A stretch of DNA of 64,000 bases from Clostridiales bacterium (GTDB taxonomy: Bacteria > Bacillota > Clostridia > Oscillospirales > Oscillospiraceae). Below the pieces are notes generated by a model. It saw nothing but the letters and a program-made list of their open reading frames with translations, had not been told where the DNA came from and made no database searches. Location of the stretch: the NCBI GenBank assembly GCA_029265405.1, contig JAJUJI010000003.1, forward strand, positions 186,001-250,000, given 5' to 3'. Numbering within the stretch: position 1 is the stretch's first letter; each line of letters begins with the position of its first letter. Shown in pieces: positions 36,788 through 46,236 of the stretch. The position numbers and the translations under genes are program-made.

Positions 36788-37177
36788 TCACTTTATTTCG
36801 ACGGTGGCGCCGGCTTCGACGAGCTTCTTCTTTATGTCCTCGGCTTCGGCCTTCGGAACGCCTTCCTTTATCTTGGCGGGCACGCCCTCGACAAGGGCCT
36901 TGGCTTCGGACAGGCCGAGGCCGGGAATTACCTCGCGCACGACCTTGATGACCTTGATCTTCTCGGCTCCGAAGCTGGTCATGACGACGTCGAACTCGGT
37001 CTTTTCCTCGACGGGCTCGGCCGCCGCTGCGGCGGCGGCGGGAGCGGCGGCTACGGCGACGGGGGCGGCGGCGGATACGCCGAACTCCTCCTCAAGGGCG
37101 TGTACGAGCTCGCTGAGCTCGAGTACGGTAAGATTCTTGATCTGATCTATAAGGGCGCTGATTTTTTCGCTGGCCAT
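36788..37177 (-). CDS. rplL: 50S ribosomal protein L7/L12
   Basis: Stalk protein of 129 residues that recruits translational GTPases. It has the N-terminal dimerisation region ([18 protein letters not shown]), an Ala-rich hinge (about 37-55), and the C-terminal domain ([20 protein letters not shown], split; [15 protein letters not shown]). GGAGGT precedes the ATG. A strong terminator follows, so rpoB is not co-transcribed here. Confidence 0.98.
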   Translation of the reverse strand: MASEKISALIDQIKNLTVLELSELVHALEEEFGVSAAAPVAVAAAPAAAAAAAEPVEEKTEFDVVMTSFGAEKIKVIKVVREVIPGLGLSEAKALVEGVPAKIKEGVPKAEAEDIKKKLVEAGATVEIK

Positions 37178-37244
37178 GTTAATTTACCTCCATAAAATGT
37201 TTTGTTTCAGGGGAGGGCAAGCGCCTCCCGCGCTTTGGGCTGCT

Positions 37245-37784
37245 TTAAGCGGCTTCCGATTTCTTGTCCGCAATCGCCTTGAGGGCGACGGCTAGGCCGC
37301 GGATGTTCGCGTTGAGGACCGTGACAAGACCCGTGACGGGAGCTATCATGGTGCCCAGCACCTGGGCCACAAGAGCCTCCCTCGACGGCAGCTCGGCCAG
37401 GGCCTTGACCTCCTCGGGGGTAATCACCTTTCCCTCGACAAAGCCGGCCTTAACCTTCAGCTTGCTGTCCTTCTTGGACGCGAACTCGCTGATGAGCTTG
37501 GCGGCGGCGACGGGGTCGCTCTTGCTGACGGCAAGGGCTGTCGGCCCGTTGAGTATGGGGTCCAGGGCCGCCATGCCCGCCTTGTCGGCGGCAAGCCTGG
37601 TAAGGGTGTTTTTGACGACGGTGTAGTCCACACCGGCGGCGCGCATGGCGCGGCGCATCTCGGTGTCCTGGGCGACGCTGGTGCCCGTATAGTCCACGAA
37701 AACGCCGCCGCTGGAATTTTTCAGCTTCTCGGCGAGCTCGGCGACTATCGCCTGCTTTTCGCTCAGGACCTTTTCGTTCGGCAT
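37245..37784 (-). CDS. rplJ: 50S ribosomal protein L10
   Basis: Stalk base protein of 179 residues that binds 23S rRNA and L7/L12 dimers. Family features: KVLSEKQAIVAELAEKL, FVDYTGTSVAQDTEMRRAMR, and the C-terminal L12-binding helix with VTVLNANIRGLAVALKAI. CGGAGGTG precedes the ATG. Expression is controlled by the upstream L10 leader with an attenuator. Confidence 0.98.
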   Translation of the reverse strand: MPNEKVLSEKQAIVAELAEKLKNSSGGVFVDYTGTSVAQDTEMRRAMRAAGVDYTVVKNTLTRLAADKAGMAALDPILNGPTALAVSKSDPVAAAKLISEFASKKDSKLKVKAGFVEGKVITPEEVKALAELPSREALVAQVLGTMIAPVTGLVTVLNANIRGLAVALKAIADKKSEAA

Positions 37785-37795
37785 AATTTCACCTC

Positions 37796-37997
37796 CGGTA
37801 TTTTGGCGGTTTGCGCGTCCAAAAAATAAAGCCCCGCGTCAAGGACGCGAGGCTGTAAAGCTCCAAATTACCGCCGCGGCCCGGCCTCATGGCGGACGAT
37901 CCCGAAAACCGCCCCCGCAGCGGGAATAAGCGTTGCTGAAGCTCTCCTCGGCCGGATTTACATGGCGCTGGCCAAACCGGCTGTCTTTGGAACGCAA
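37796..37997 (-). ncRNA. L10 leader (ribosomal protein autoregulatory mRNA structure)
   Basis: The 5' UTR of rplJ carries the conserved elements of the L10_leader family: CCAAAGACAGCCGG near the transcription start (about 37978-37992) pairing toward CCGGCCGAGG (about 37945-37965), and a following kink-turn-like region, where L10(L12)4 is known to bind in related bacteria. It ends in an intrinsic terminator (37821-37854). Recognition is by eye; a covariance search would confirm the boundaries. Confidence 0.82.
37821..37854 (-). terminator. Attenuator terminator of the L10 leader
   Basis: 11-bp stem (AGCCTCGCGTC pairing with GACGCGGGGCT, one G-U pair) and a 3-nt loop, followed by TTTATTTTTT on the minus strand, 37 bp ahead of rplJ. 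Confidence 0.85.
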
Positions 37998-38002
37998 AGG
38001 GC

Positions 38003-38031
38003 ATTTTAGCAGCAAAAAAGCCGTTTGTCAA
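38003..38031 (-). promoter_or_regulatory. Promoter of rplJ-rplL
   Basis: Minus strand: TTGACA (38026-38031), 17-bp spacer, TAAAAT (38003-38008). The predicted start is at the 5' end of the L10 leader. Confidence 0.9.
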
Positions 38032-38064
38032 CACCTTTTTTGATTTTCCCGCAAAAATGACGCT

Positions 38065-38865
38065 TCACATGAGCTTTACGGTATGGAACACGGCGGCTAT
38101 GAACAGGAAGGCGGCCTGCGCGCATATGGCGGCGTAGGCGAAGCCCGCCCCGAAGACCGCGCCGCCCAGCACGCTCAGCGCGCTGAGCAGGCAGGCTATG
38201 TAAACCGTGGCGTAAACGGCGTTTTTCCCGTCGAACAGCCGCAGCCGCCCGCCCGGCAGCTTAAGGCTCCCCCCGTTTCTGGAGGCGAAGAAGGCGGCGG
38301 CGGCAAACGCCGCGTCCAGCGCCAGGGCGATAAGGCTTAGCCCGAGGCTGCCCCCGGCGAAGGACAGCTTGCCGCGAACGGCCATCATTGCCAGGATCGT
38401 GATGGCGGCCGCCACGCACTCGAGAAAGAACTCGAACTGGTAGGTGAAAAGCACGAACAGCAGCAGGCCGCTTATCGGGACGGCCACGCACAGCGCCCTG
38501 GCCGTCTCCTCGCCGGAGCCGTTCCACGAGCAGACAAATACGGCCGCGCCCGCGGCGCAGGCCAGCGCCGCCCTTACGAAAAGCAGCGCGCCCGCGCGCC
38601 TCGAGCGCCGCCAAGCCGCGACGGCCGCAAAAACCGCAGCCGCCAGCCCCAGAGCGTACCTCCCGAGGCCCAAAACCACCTGATACCACAGCGCGTAGTA
38701 GCCCGTTTTAACGCACTGCTGGTAGCCCGCTATGAGAAAGGCCTCCAGAACCACCGCAGCGCCGAAGACCCACAGGACGTTTCTGAAGGCCTCCGCCTCC
38801 CGCTCCTTTTTTAGCTCCCTCGCCGCCGCCGTTCTTCTGGCCTTTGCGTTTTCCTTTGCCGGCAT
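38065..38865 (-). CDS. Polytopic membrane protein of unknown function
   Basis: 266-residue protein that I do not recognise. It has a highly charged N-terminus (about 1-27, rich in Lys/Arg/Glu/Ala) followed by about seven or eight hydrophobic segments with short loops. No transporter or enzyme motif stands out. It begins 49 bp after rsmE and may be co-transcribed with it. Its end lies 34 bp upstream of the rplJ promoter. Confidence 0.78.
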   Translation of the reverse strand: MPAKENAKARRTAAARELKKEREAEAFRNVLWVFGAAVVLEAFLIAGYQQCVKTGYYALWYQVVLGLGRYALGLAAAVFAAVAAWRRSRRAGALLFVRAALACAAGAAVFVCSWNGSGEETARALCVAVPISGLLLFVLFTYQFEFFLECVAAAITILAMMAVRGKLSFAGGSLGLSLIALALDAAFAAAAFFASRNGGSLKLPGGRLRLFDGKNAVYATVYIACLLSALSVLGGAVFGAGFAYAAICAQAAFLFIAAVFHTVKLM

Positions 38866-38914
38866 GCATCATTCTCCTTATGCGCGGGCGCGCCCGCGTA
38901 ATTTTCCGCGCGGC

Positions 38915-39676
38915 TCAGCCGGCGGTTTTCCCGTAGCCCAGGTCGCCGCTATGGTAAAGCAGCGCCGTCAGCGCGCAGAGCGGCGCCGTTTCGCAGCGCA
39001 GTATCCTCGGCCCCAGAGTCACGGGGACAAGCCCCGCCTCCGCCGCGCTCTCGGCCTCGCGCCTCTCGAAGCCGCCCTCGGGCCCGGCGACTACGGCCGC
39101 CGTCCCGAAGCTCCCGGCCCTTTCCAGCGCCGCTTTGATATTGTTCTCCGGCTTTCTTTCCTCCTCCCAGAGGAAAAAGCCGGCCTCGGCCGCAGAGGCG
39201 CCGCGCAGCATCTCTGCGAAGGACGCGGCAAAGCCCACGGAGGGTATGACGCCCCGCCCGCTCTGCTTAGACGCTTCCTCGGCTATTTTGTTCCATCTTT
39301 CAAGCTTTTTTTTCAGGCCCGCCCCGTCCGGCCGGGCAACGCACCTCTCGGAGAGGAAAAACACCACGCCCGCCGCGCCCAGCTCCACGCACTTTTGCAC
39401 TATGAAGTCCGCCCGCTCGCCCTTGGGCAGCCCGGCGTACACCGTGCAGGAAAGGCCCGGCTCCGTCTCGGAAGGGGCGGAGCTCATTATCTCGGCCTCG
39501 GCCGAGTCCGGGCCGAGCGCGAGCAGGCGGCAGAGGTAATCCGTCCCCTTGCCGTCGCACAGCGTCACAAGCTCGCCCGGCCTGACGCGCAGCACCCTGA
39601 GGTGCTCCGCGTCCTTTCCCCTTATATGCGCCGCGCCGCCGCAAATATCCGGCGGATCGATAAAAAATCTTGGCAT
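38915..39676 (-). CDS. rsmE: 16S rRNA m3U1498 methyltransferase
   Basis: SPOUT methyltransferase of 253 residues. It has an N-terminal PUA-like domain (PRFFIDPPDICGGAAHIRGK, then HLRVLRVRPGELV) and a C-terminal knot with SERCVARP, KQSGRGVIPSV, VVAGPEGGFERRE and VTLGPRILRCETAPL. The motifs are diagnostic for RsmE. It is transcribed divergently from the ferritin-like gene. Confidence 0.95.
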   Translation of the reverse strand: MPRFFIDPPDICGGAAHIRGKDAEHLRVLRVRPGELVTLCDGKGTDYLCRLLALGPDSAEAEIMSSAPSETEPGLSCTVYAGLPKGERADFIVQKCVELGAAGVVFFLSERCVARPDGAGLKKKLERWNKIAEEASKQSGRGVIPSVGFAASFAEMLRGASAAEAGFFLWEEERKPENNIKAALERAGSFGTAAVVAGPEGGFERREAESAAEAGLVPVTLGPRILRCETAPLCALTALLYHSGDLGYGKTAG

Positions 39677-39764
39677 AGCGCCGTACCTTCACCCCGTTGT
39701 GAACATAGATTGATATGAAACCCCGCCCTACTCCGGCGGAGAGGGCGATAATCCGGAGGTATCC

Positions 39765-40238
39765 ATGCAGGACAATTTCAGCGAGATCTGGAGCAGGGTC
39801 ACCGCCGCCAACCGGGCGGAGGCCGGCCCGCCCGCCTTCGACGACAGGGCCGCCCTCTCCGAGTTCATAGAGGACGAAACGTCCGACTCTGCCTATTATT
39901 CCATGCTGGCCTCGCGCGCGTCGCTTCCCGAGGCCAGGCGGCTGTTCAACAGGCTGTCCGCCGACGAGAGGCGGCACGCAAGGCTGCTCCAGACGGCTTA
40001 TTTTTTACTTACCGGCGACACCTACGCGCCCAAAAAGCCCGCACCCGAGCCGCCGCGCTCCATGCTCGAGGCGCTCAGGCTGCGCTACGCCGCGGAAACC
40101 CAGGGCGCGAGGGCCTACGCCGAGGCCGCCTCGAAAACCGGCGATCCCGACCTGAGGGAGCTTTTCACCGCCCTTTCGGCCGACGAAAAGCGCCACGCGG
40201 CCGATATAAAAAGGCTGGCCGAAAGCCTCATGAGCTAG
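39765..40238 (+). CDS. Ferritin-like/rubrerythrin-type diiron protein
   Basis: 157-residue all-helical protein without a rubredoxin domain. It has two helix pairs, each giving carboxylate and ExxH ligands: FIEDETSDSAYY with DERRHARLL, and AAETQGARAY with DEKRHAADI. The pattern is that of a four-helix-bundle diiron site, probably handling peroxide or oxygen. Without the FeS domain it would need another electron donor. CCGGAGG lies 6 bp before the ATG. It is monocistronic and followed by repeat hairpins. Confidence 0.85.
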   Translation: MQDNFSEIWSRVTAANRAEAGPPAFDDRAALSEFIEDETSDSAYYSMLASRASLPEARRLFNRLSADERRHARLLQTAYFLLTGDTYAPKKPAPEPPRSMLEALRLRYAAETQGARAYAEAASKTGDPDLRELFTALSADEKRHAADIKRLAESLMS

Positions 40239-40242
40239 GCGG

Positions 40243-40432
40243 CATTAGCTCCCCTTCGAGGGGAGCTGCCGCGGAGCGGCCGAGGGGTGAGGAGGGGAAG
40301 GTGCGGTGGTGTGTTGTGCCACCCTTCCGGTTTCTCGCGGCGCTGCCGCTCGAAACCACCTCCCCTCAAGGGGTGCGACCACCCTTCCGGCCCTTCGGGC
40401 CGCCTCCCCTCAAGGGGAGGCTATTTCAGGTT
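40243..40432. repeat. Composite intergenic repeat with hairpins
   Basis: The gap between the ferritin-like gene and cdd is filled with palindromic, GC-rich modules: a perfect inverted repeat at 40247-40267 (AGCTCCCC arms), another at 40412-40431 (GCCTCCCC arms), a related CTCCCCTCAAGGGG at about 40360-40374, and two copies of CCACCCTTCCGG (40319-40330 and 40379-40390). Modules of this kind (GAGGGGAGG next to GGAAGGGTGG) recur in intergenic regions of gut Clostridia. They probably also terminate both converging genes. The cdd stop codon lies at its edge. Confidence 0.75.
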
Positions 40433-40813
40433 TTCCGGAGAAAAGGCCTTCGGCAGGAGCTCCCGCAGCCGGTAGCTTACATAGCGCCCGTCGCCTCTGG
40501 CGGCCAGCACCTCCATGTCCGGGGCGAACTCGTATAAAAACTGGCGGCAAACGCCGCAGGGCATGGCGTAATCGTCCCCCGAGGCGGCGACGGCTATCCT
40601 CGCAAAGTCGCGCCTGCCCTCGCTGACGGCCTTTGCGGCCGCCACGCGCTCGGCGCAGACGGTGGCGCCGTAGGAGGCGTTCTCCACGTTGCAGCCGAGG
40701 AAAACGGCCCCGCCCTCGCATTCCAGGGCCGCGCCCACCCTGTATCCGGAATAGGGCGCGTAAGCCTTGCGCGAGGCCTCAAACGCGAGATTGATAAGCT
40801 CTCTGTCGGTCAT
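40421..40813 (-). CDS. cdd: Cytidine deaminase
   Basis: Homotetrameric CDA, 130 residues, that deaminates cytidine and deoxycytidine in salvage. The zinc site is complete: Cys and Glu in NASYGATVCAERVA (CAE motif) and CGVCRQ (PCGVC). The family N-terminal AYAPYSGYRVGAAL is present. The ATG at 40813 has GAGGG 9 bp upstream. It has its own promoter and ends at the edge of the repeat cluster. Confidence 0.96.
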   Translation of the reverse strand: MTDRELINLAFEASRKAYAPYSGYRVGAALECEGGAVFLGCNVENASYGATVCAERVAAAKAVSEGRRDFARIAVAASGDDYAMPCGVCRQFLYEFAPDMEVLAARGDGRYVSYRLRELLPKAFSPENLK

Positions 40814-40851
40814 GTCGTCATTCCCTCATAAAGCGGCGGACATATGTATGT

Positions 40852-40880
40852 ATTATAAGCTTTAATCTTTATATTTTCAA
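40852..40880 (-). promoter_or_regulatory. Promoter of cdd
   Basis: Minus strand: TTGAAA (40875-40880), 17-bp spacer, TATAAT (40852-40857), about 39 bp ahead of the ATG. Confidence 0.88.
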
Positions 40881-40931
40881 TAACGGCGTCTCAAATTTAC
40901 CGAAAATTCACTTTTTTCCGCCGTGAGCGTC

Positions 40932-42527
40932 TCAAAAGGCGGCCTTCCAGCCGGCTATGCCGTCGAACACGTTCTGCCAGGTGGGGTTCAGGCCCGTCAC
41001 GGCGCCCCTGTGGGTGAGCAGGAGCTGCTGCTCGAAGGCCAGCGGTATTATGGGGCAGGTGTCGGCAATATAGGCGTAGATCTCCCGCGCCGCCTCCGTC
41101 TTCCCGTCGCCCGAGGCGGCCATGAAGCGCGAGATCAGCGGCGTCAAAGCCAGGTCCGCAAGGCCCCAGGAGGCGGAGCCGCCGTAGCTCAAAAGCTCGC
41201 CGAGGTCGAAGTCCGCCTTGAGCCTGATCGTGCCGTAGTACAGGTCGAAATCCCCGAGATACAGCGCGTCCCCGAAGGCGCGGCGGTCAAGCTCGCGCAG
41301 CTTTACGTCGAAGCCGGCGGCCCTGAGGTCCGCCGCCGCCCGCCGCGCCGCCATAAGGTTCGCCGGGTCCTCCGTGCAGGCGATAAAAACGAGGGTGAAG
41401 TCCCGGGGCGTGCCGTCCAAATATTCCAGAAGCCCGTCGCCGTCGTAGTCCTCGGTCAGGTTTTTCACCAGCGCCCCGGAAAGGTCGGGGTAGACGCTCG
41501 AGGCTGCTATGTCCTCGTAATAATAGCGCGAGGCTGGGCTTACCGGCAGCAGCGCCGCCTGGCCCCCGATTATCTCCGAGGCCAGGGCCTCCCTGCCGAT
41601 GGCGGTGGAGACAAGCTTCCTGCGCCCCGCGTCGGCCAGGAAGGGTCTTTCGGCGTTGACGCCGATATAGTGCATCACCGTCGTGTCCAGCTTCCTGACC
41701 TCGCCGGAGCCCTTGAATTCCGGGGAGCCCGGCTCGTAGAAATCGCTGACGACAAGGTCTATCAGCTCCTCCTCGTAGGCCGCCACAAGCTCCTCCGGCG
41801 GGTATTGGCTCAAATATATGCGCCTGAAGGGCAGGCTTTCGCAGTCCCTGTGCCGCTCGAAGGCCTTCAGGAACACCGCGCCCGCGTATTCGCCGGGCAG
41901 GTAGGGCCCCGTGCCGGGCGGCGTCGAGGCTCCGGCGGAGCCGTCCTTTATCACGGGTATGTCCAGCAGCGCGGGAAAGTCCGCGTCCGGCCGAGAAAGG
42001 CGCACATGCAGCCTGCCTCCCTCCACCCAGGCCTCCGACACGGCCCTGAGCCGGCTTTTGTACCTGGCCGAGGACCGGGCTGTGTTGAGGGAGTAGAGCG
42101 CGTCCCACACCGTAAGCTCCGAGCCGTCGTGGAAGCTTACGCCGGCTTTTATCGCAAAATCGAAGCTCATAGCCTCCCCGTCGCAGCTCCACTCGGACAC
42201 CAGAACCGGGCGGAAGGTGTAGTCCCGGTTTACGGCAAACAGCGTTTCGTAGACGAGCCCGCAAAGCAGCAGGTTGTCCGCGTCGGCGCAGGAATAGGGA
42301 TTGAGGCCCGCGTCCGGGTTCCAGTTGAGGGTGAAAACCGAGTCGCCGCGCGTCACGGCATCCCCCGAGTCCGCGACGAGGGGCGCGGGCGAGGGAGAGG
42401 GAGAGGGCGAGGGCGAGGGCGCGGCCTCCGCGCCGCCCGCTTTTTTCGCGCAGCCCGCCGCCGCAAGCAGCGACGCCAGCATAAGGCAGGCCGCTGTTTT
42501 CTTCAAAGCATCACTATAGCGCCGCAT
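40932..42527 (-). CDS. Family 5 (peptide-type) ABC solute-binding lipoprotein
   Basis: 531-residue substrate-binding protein of the oligopeptide/dipeptide class. It has a lipoprotein signal peptide (LLAAAGC lipobox near Cys26), then a (Ser-Pro)n tether encoded by a 6-bp tandem repeat (about 42389-42425), then the SBP_bac_5 fold, with FTLNWNPDAGLNPYSCADAD near residue 60 and YLSQYPPEE in the middle. No permease or ATPase gene is nearby. It overlaps the pgeF gene by 25 bp and is the last gene of the secA-pgeF run. AAGGGGA precedes the ATG. Confidence 0.88.
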   Translation of the reverse strand: MRRYSDALKKTAACLMLASLLAAAGCAKKAGGAEAAPSPSPSPSPSPAPLVADSGDAVTRGDSVFTLNWNPDAGLNPYSCADADNLLLCGLVYETLFAVNRDYTFRPVLVSEWSCDGEAMSFDFAIKAGVSFHDGSELTVWDALYSLNTARSSARYKSRLRAVSEAWVEGGRLHVRLSRPDADFPALLDIPVIKDGSAGASTPPGTGPYLPGEYAGAVFLKAFERHRDCESLPFRRIYLSQYPPEELVAAYEEELIDLVVSDFYEPGSPEFKGSGEVRKLDTTVMHYIGVNAERPFLADAGRRKLVSTAIGREALASEIIGGQAALLPVSPASRYYYEDIAASSVYPDLSGALVKNLTEDYDGDGLLEYLDGTPRDFTLVFIACTEDPANLMAARRAAADLRAAGFDVKLRELDRRAFGDALYLGDFDLYYGTIRLKADFDLGELLSYGGSASWGLADLALTPLISRFMAASGDGKTEAAREIYAYIADTCPIIPLAFEQQLLLTHRGAVTGLNPTWQNVFDGIAGWKAAF

Positions 42528-43222
42528 TGGCTTCCCCTTGCGTCCCCCGCGTAGCGGTGGGACCAGTATTTGTCGTGAAGGCAGAAGGTGCAGTCCGGGC
42601 TGACCTCTATGCTCCCGGCCGGGACGCCGGCCAGCTCGAGCTGGCGGCGGTTGAGCCCCTTCAAGTCCACGCGGTATTTTTCCCCGCTCCGGACTATGAA
42701 GGGCTCCGCCTCGGCCCCCATGAGCCCCAGCATGGCCCGGGGCACCTCCGGCCCCGTTTCAAAGCAGCAGGCCCCGATGGAGGGCCCTATATAGGCCCTG
42801 ACCGAGCCCGGCGCGCAGCCCAGCTCCCGGAGGGCCTTGGCCGCGATGCCCAGGGCAGTGCCCCGCCAGCCGGCGTGCACGGCGGCCACCGCCTCGCCCC
42901 CGTCGAGCAGCACGGGCACGCAGTCGGCCGCAAAGACCACCAGCGCAAGGCCCCTTTCGCGGGTCACAAGCCCGTCGGCCACGAAGTCCGCGGGGTCGAA
43001 AACGTCGTTTTTGGCGTGCCTGAAATCGGCGCGCAGTATGATGTCGGTATGCTTCTGGCTGGCAAGCGCGAAGCGGCCCCGCTCCATGCCCAGCAGCGCG
43101 GCCAGCCGCCTGTAGTTTTCCCGCACGCAGGCGGGATCGTCGCCCCGGTTTACGCCGAGGTTCATGCTTTCATAGGCCCCGGAGCTGACGCCCCCGAGGC
43201 GGTTTGTGAATATGTGAGGCAT
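42503..43222 (-). CDS. pgeF: PgeF/YfiH-family multicopper polyphenol oxidoreductase-like protein
   Basis: 239-residue DUF152 protein. Members act as purine nucleoside phosphorylases/adenosine deaminases or edit peptidoglycan precursor synthesis. Family motifs: ASQKHTDIIL, VVFAADCVPVLL, AAVHAGWRGTALGIA, and GPSIGACCFETGPEV, with the His and Cys metal ligands present. AAGGAAG precedes the ATG. It lies 57 bp after secA and overlaps the binding-lipoprotein gene. Confidence 0.92.
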   Translation of the reverse strand: MPHIFTNRLGGVSSGAYESMNLGVNRGDDPACVRENYRRLAALLGMERGRFALASQKHTDIILRADFRHAKNDVFDPADFVADGLVTRERGLALVVFAADCVPVLLDGGEAVAAVHAGWRGTALGIAAKALRELGCAPGSVRAYIGPSIGACCFETGPEVPRAMLGLMGAEAEPFIVRSGEKYRVDLKGLNRRQLELAGVPAGSIEVSPDCTFCLHDKYWSHRYAGDARGSQCGAIVML

Positions 43223-43279
43223 TCCGGGCTTCCTTTTAAGGTCCGTCTGATATGTGCGCCGCGCCCGCGGCCGCGGGGC

Positions 43280-46042
<2,763 letters not shown>

Positions 46043-46103
46043 CGCGCCTGCTCCGTATCCTTGAATGTCGCCGGAAAGCCGGGCCTTCCGGCGTTGATTT
46101 GAT

Positions 46104-46132
46104 ATTATAGCACGCCGCGCGCGCAAAGTCCA
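46104..46132 (-). promoter_or_regulatory. Promoter of secA
   Basis: Minus strand: TGGACT (46127-46132), 17-bp spacer, TATAAT (46104-46109). Confidence 0.75.
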
Positions 46133-46174
46133 CAGCAATCGGCCACGCCGCCGTTTGCGCGCCGCGCCTGGCCG

Positions 46175-46203
46175 TTGACTTTTATTGATTATTATGGTAA
46201 TAA
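46175..46203 (+). promoter_or_regulatory. Promoter of metG
   Basis: TTGACT (46175-46180), 17-bp spacer, TAATAA (46198-46203). A TATAAT at 46204-46209 overlaps the next bases but is 23 bp from the -35. The leader is under 35 nt, leaving no room for a T-box or S-box. Confidence 0.78.
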
Positions 46204-46236
46204 TATAATTTGACATTTTTTATAAGGAGCCTTTTT

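Noticed and set aside
39677-39764. TTCACA and TTCATA on the minus strand upstream of rsmE as phased regulator boxes
   Set aside because: They are 16 bp apart, not 11, so they do not fit the direct-repeat pattern of the other four promoters.
40896-40912. TTTACC-N5-TTCACT, a fifth possible phased-box pair, near cdd
   Set aside because: Only two imperfect hexamers, pointing toward the 3' end of the binding-lipoprotein gene instead of toward cdd, and no -10 at a suitable distance. cdd has a complete housekeeping promoter.
46140-46236. T-box or S-box riboswitch ahead of metG
   Set aside because: The promoter leaves fewer than 35 nt of leader, too short for either element.
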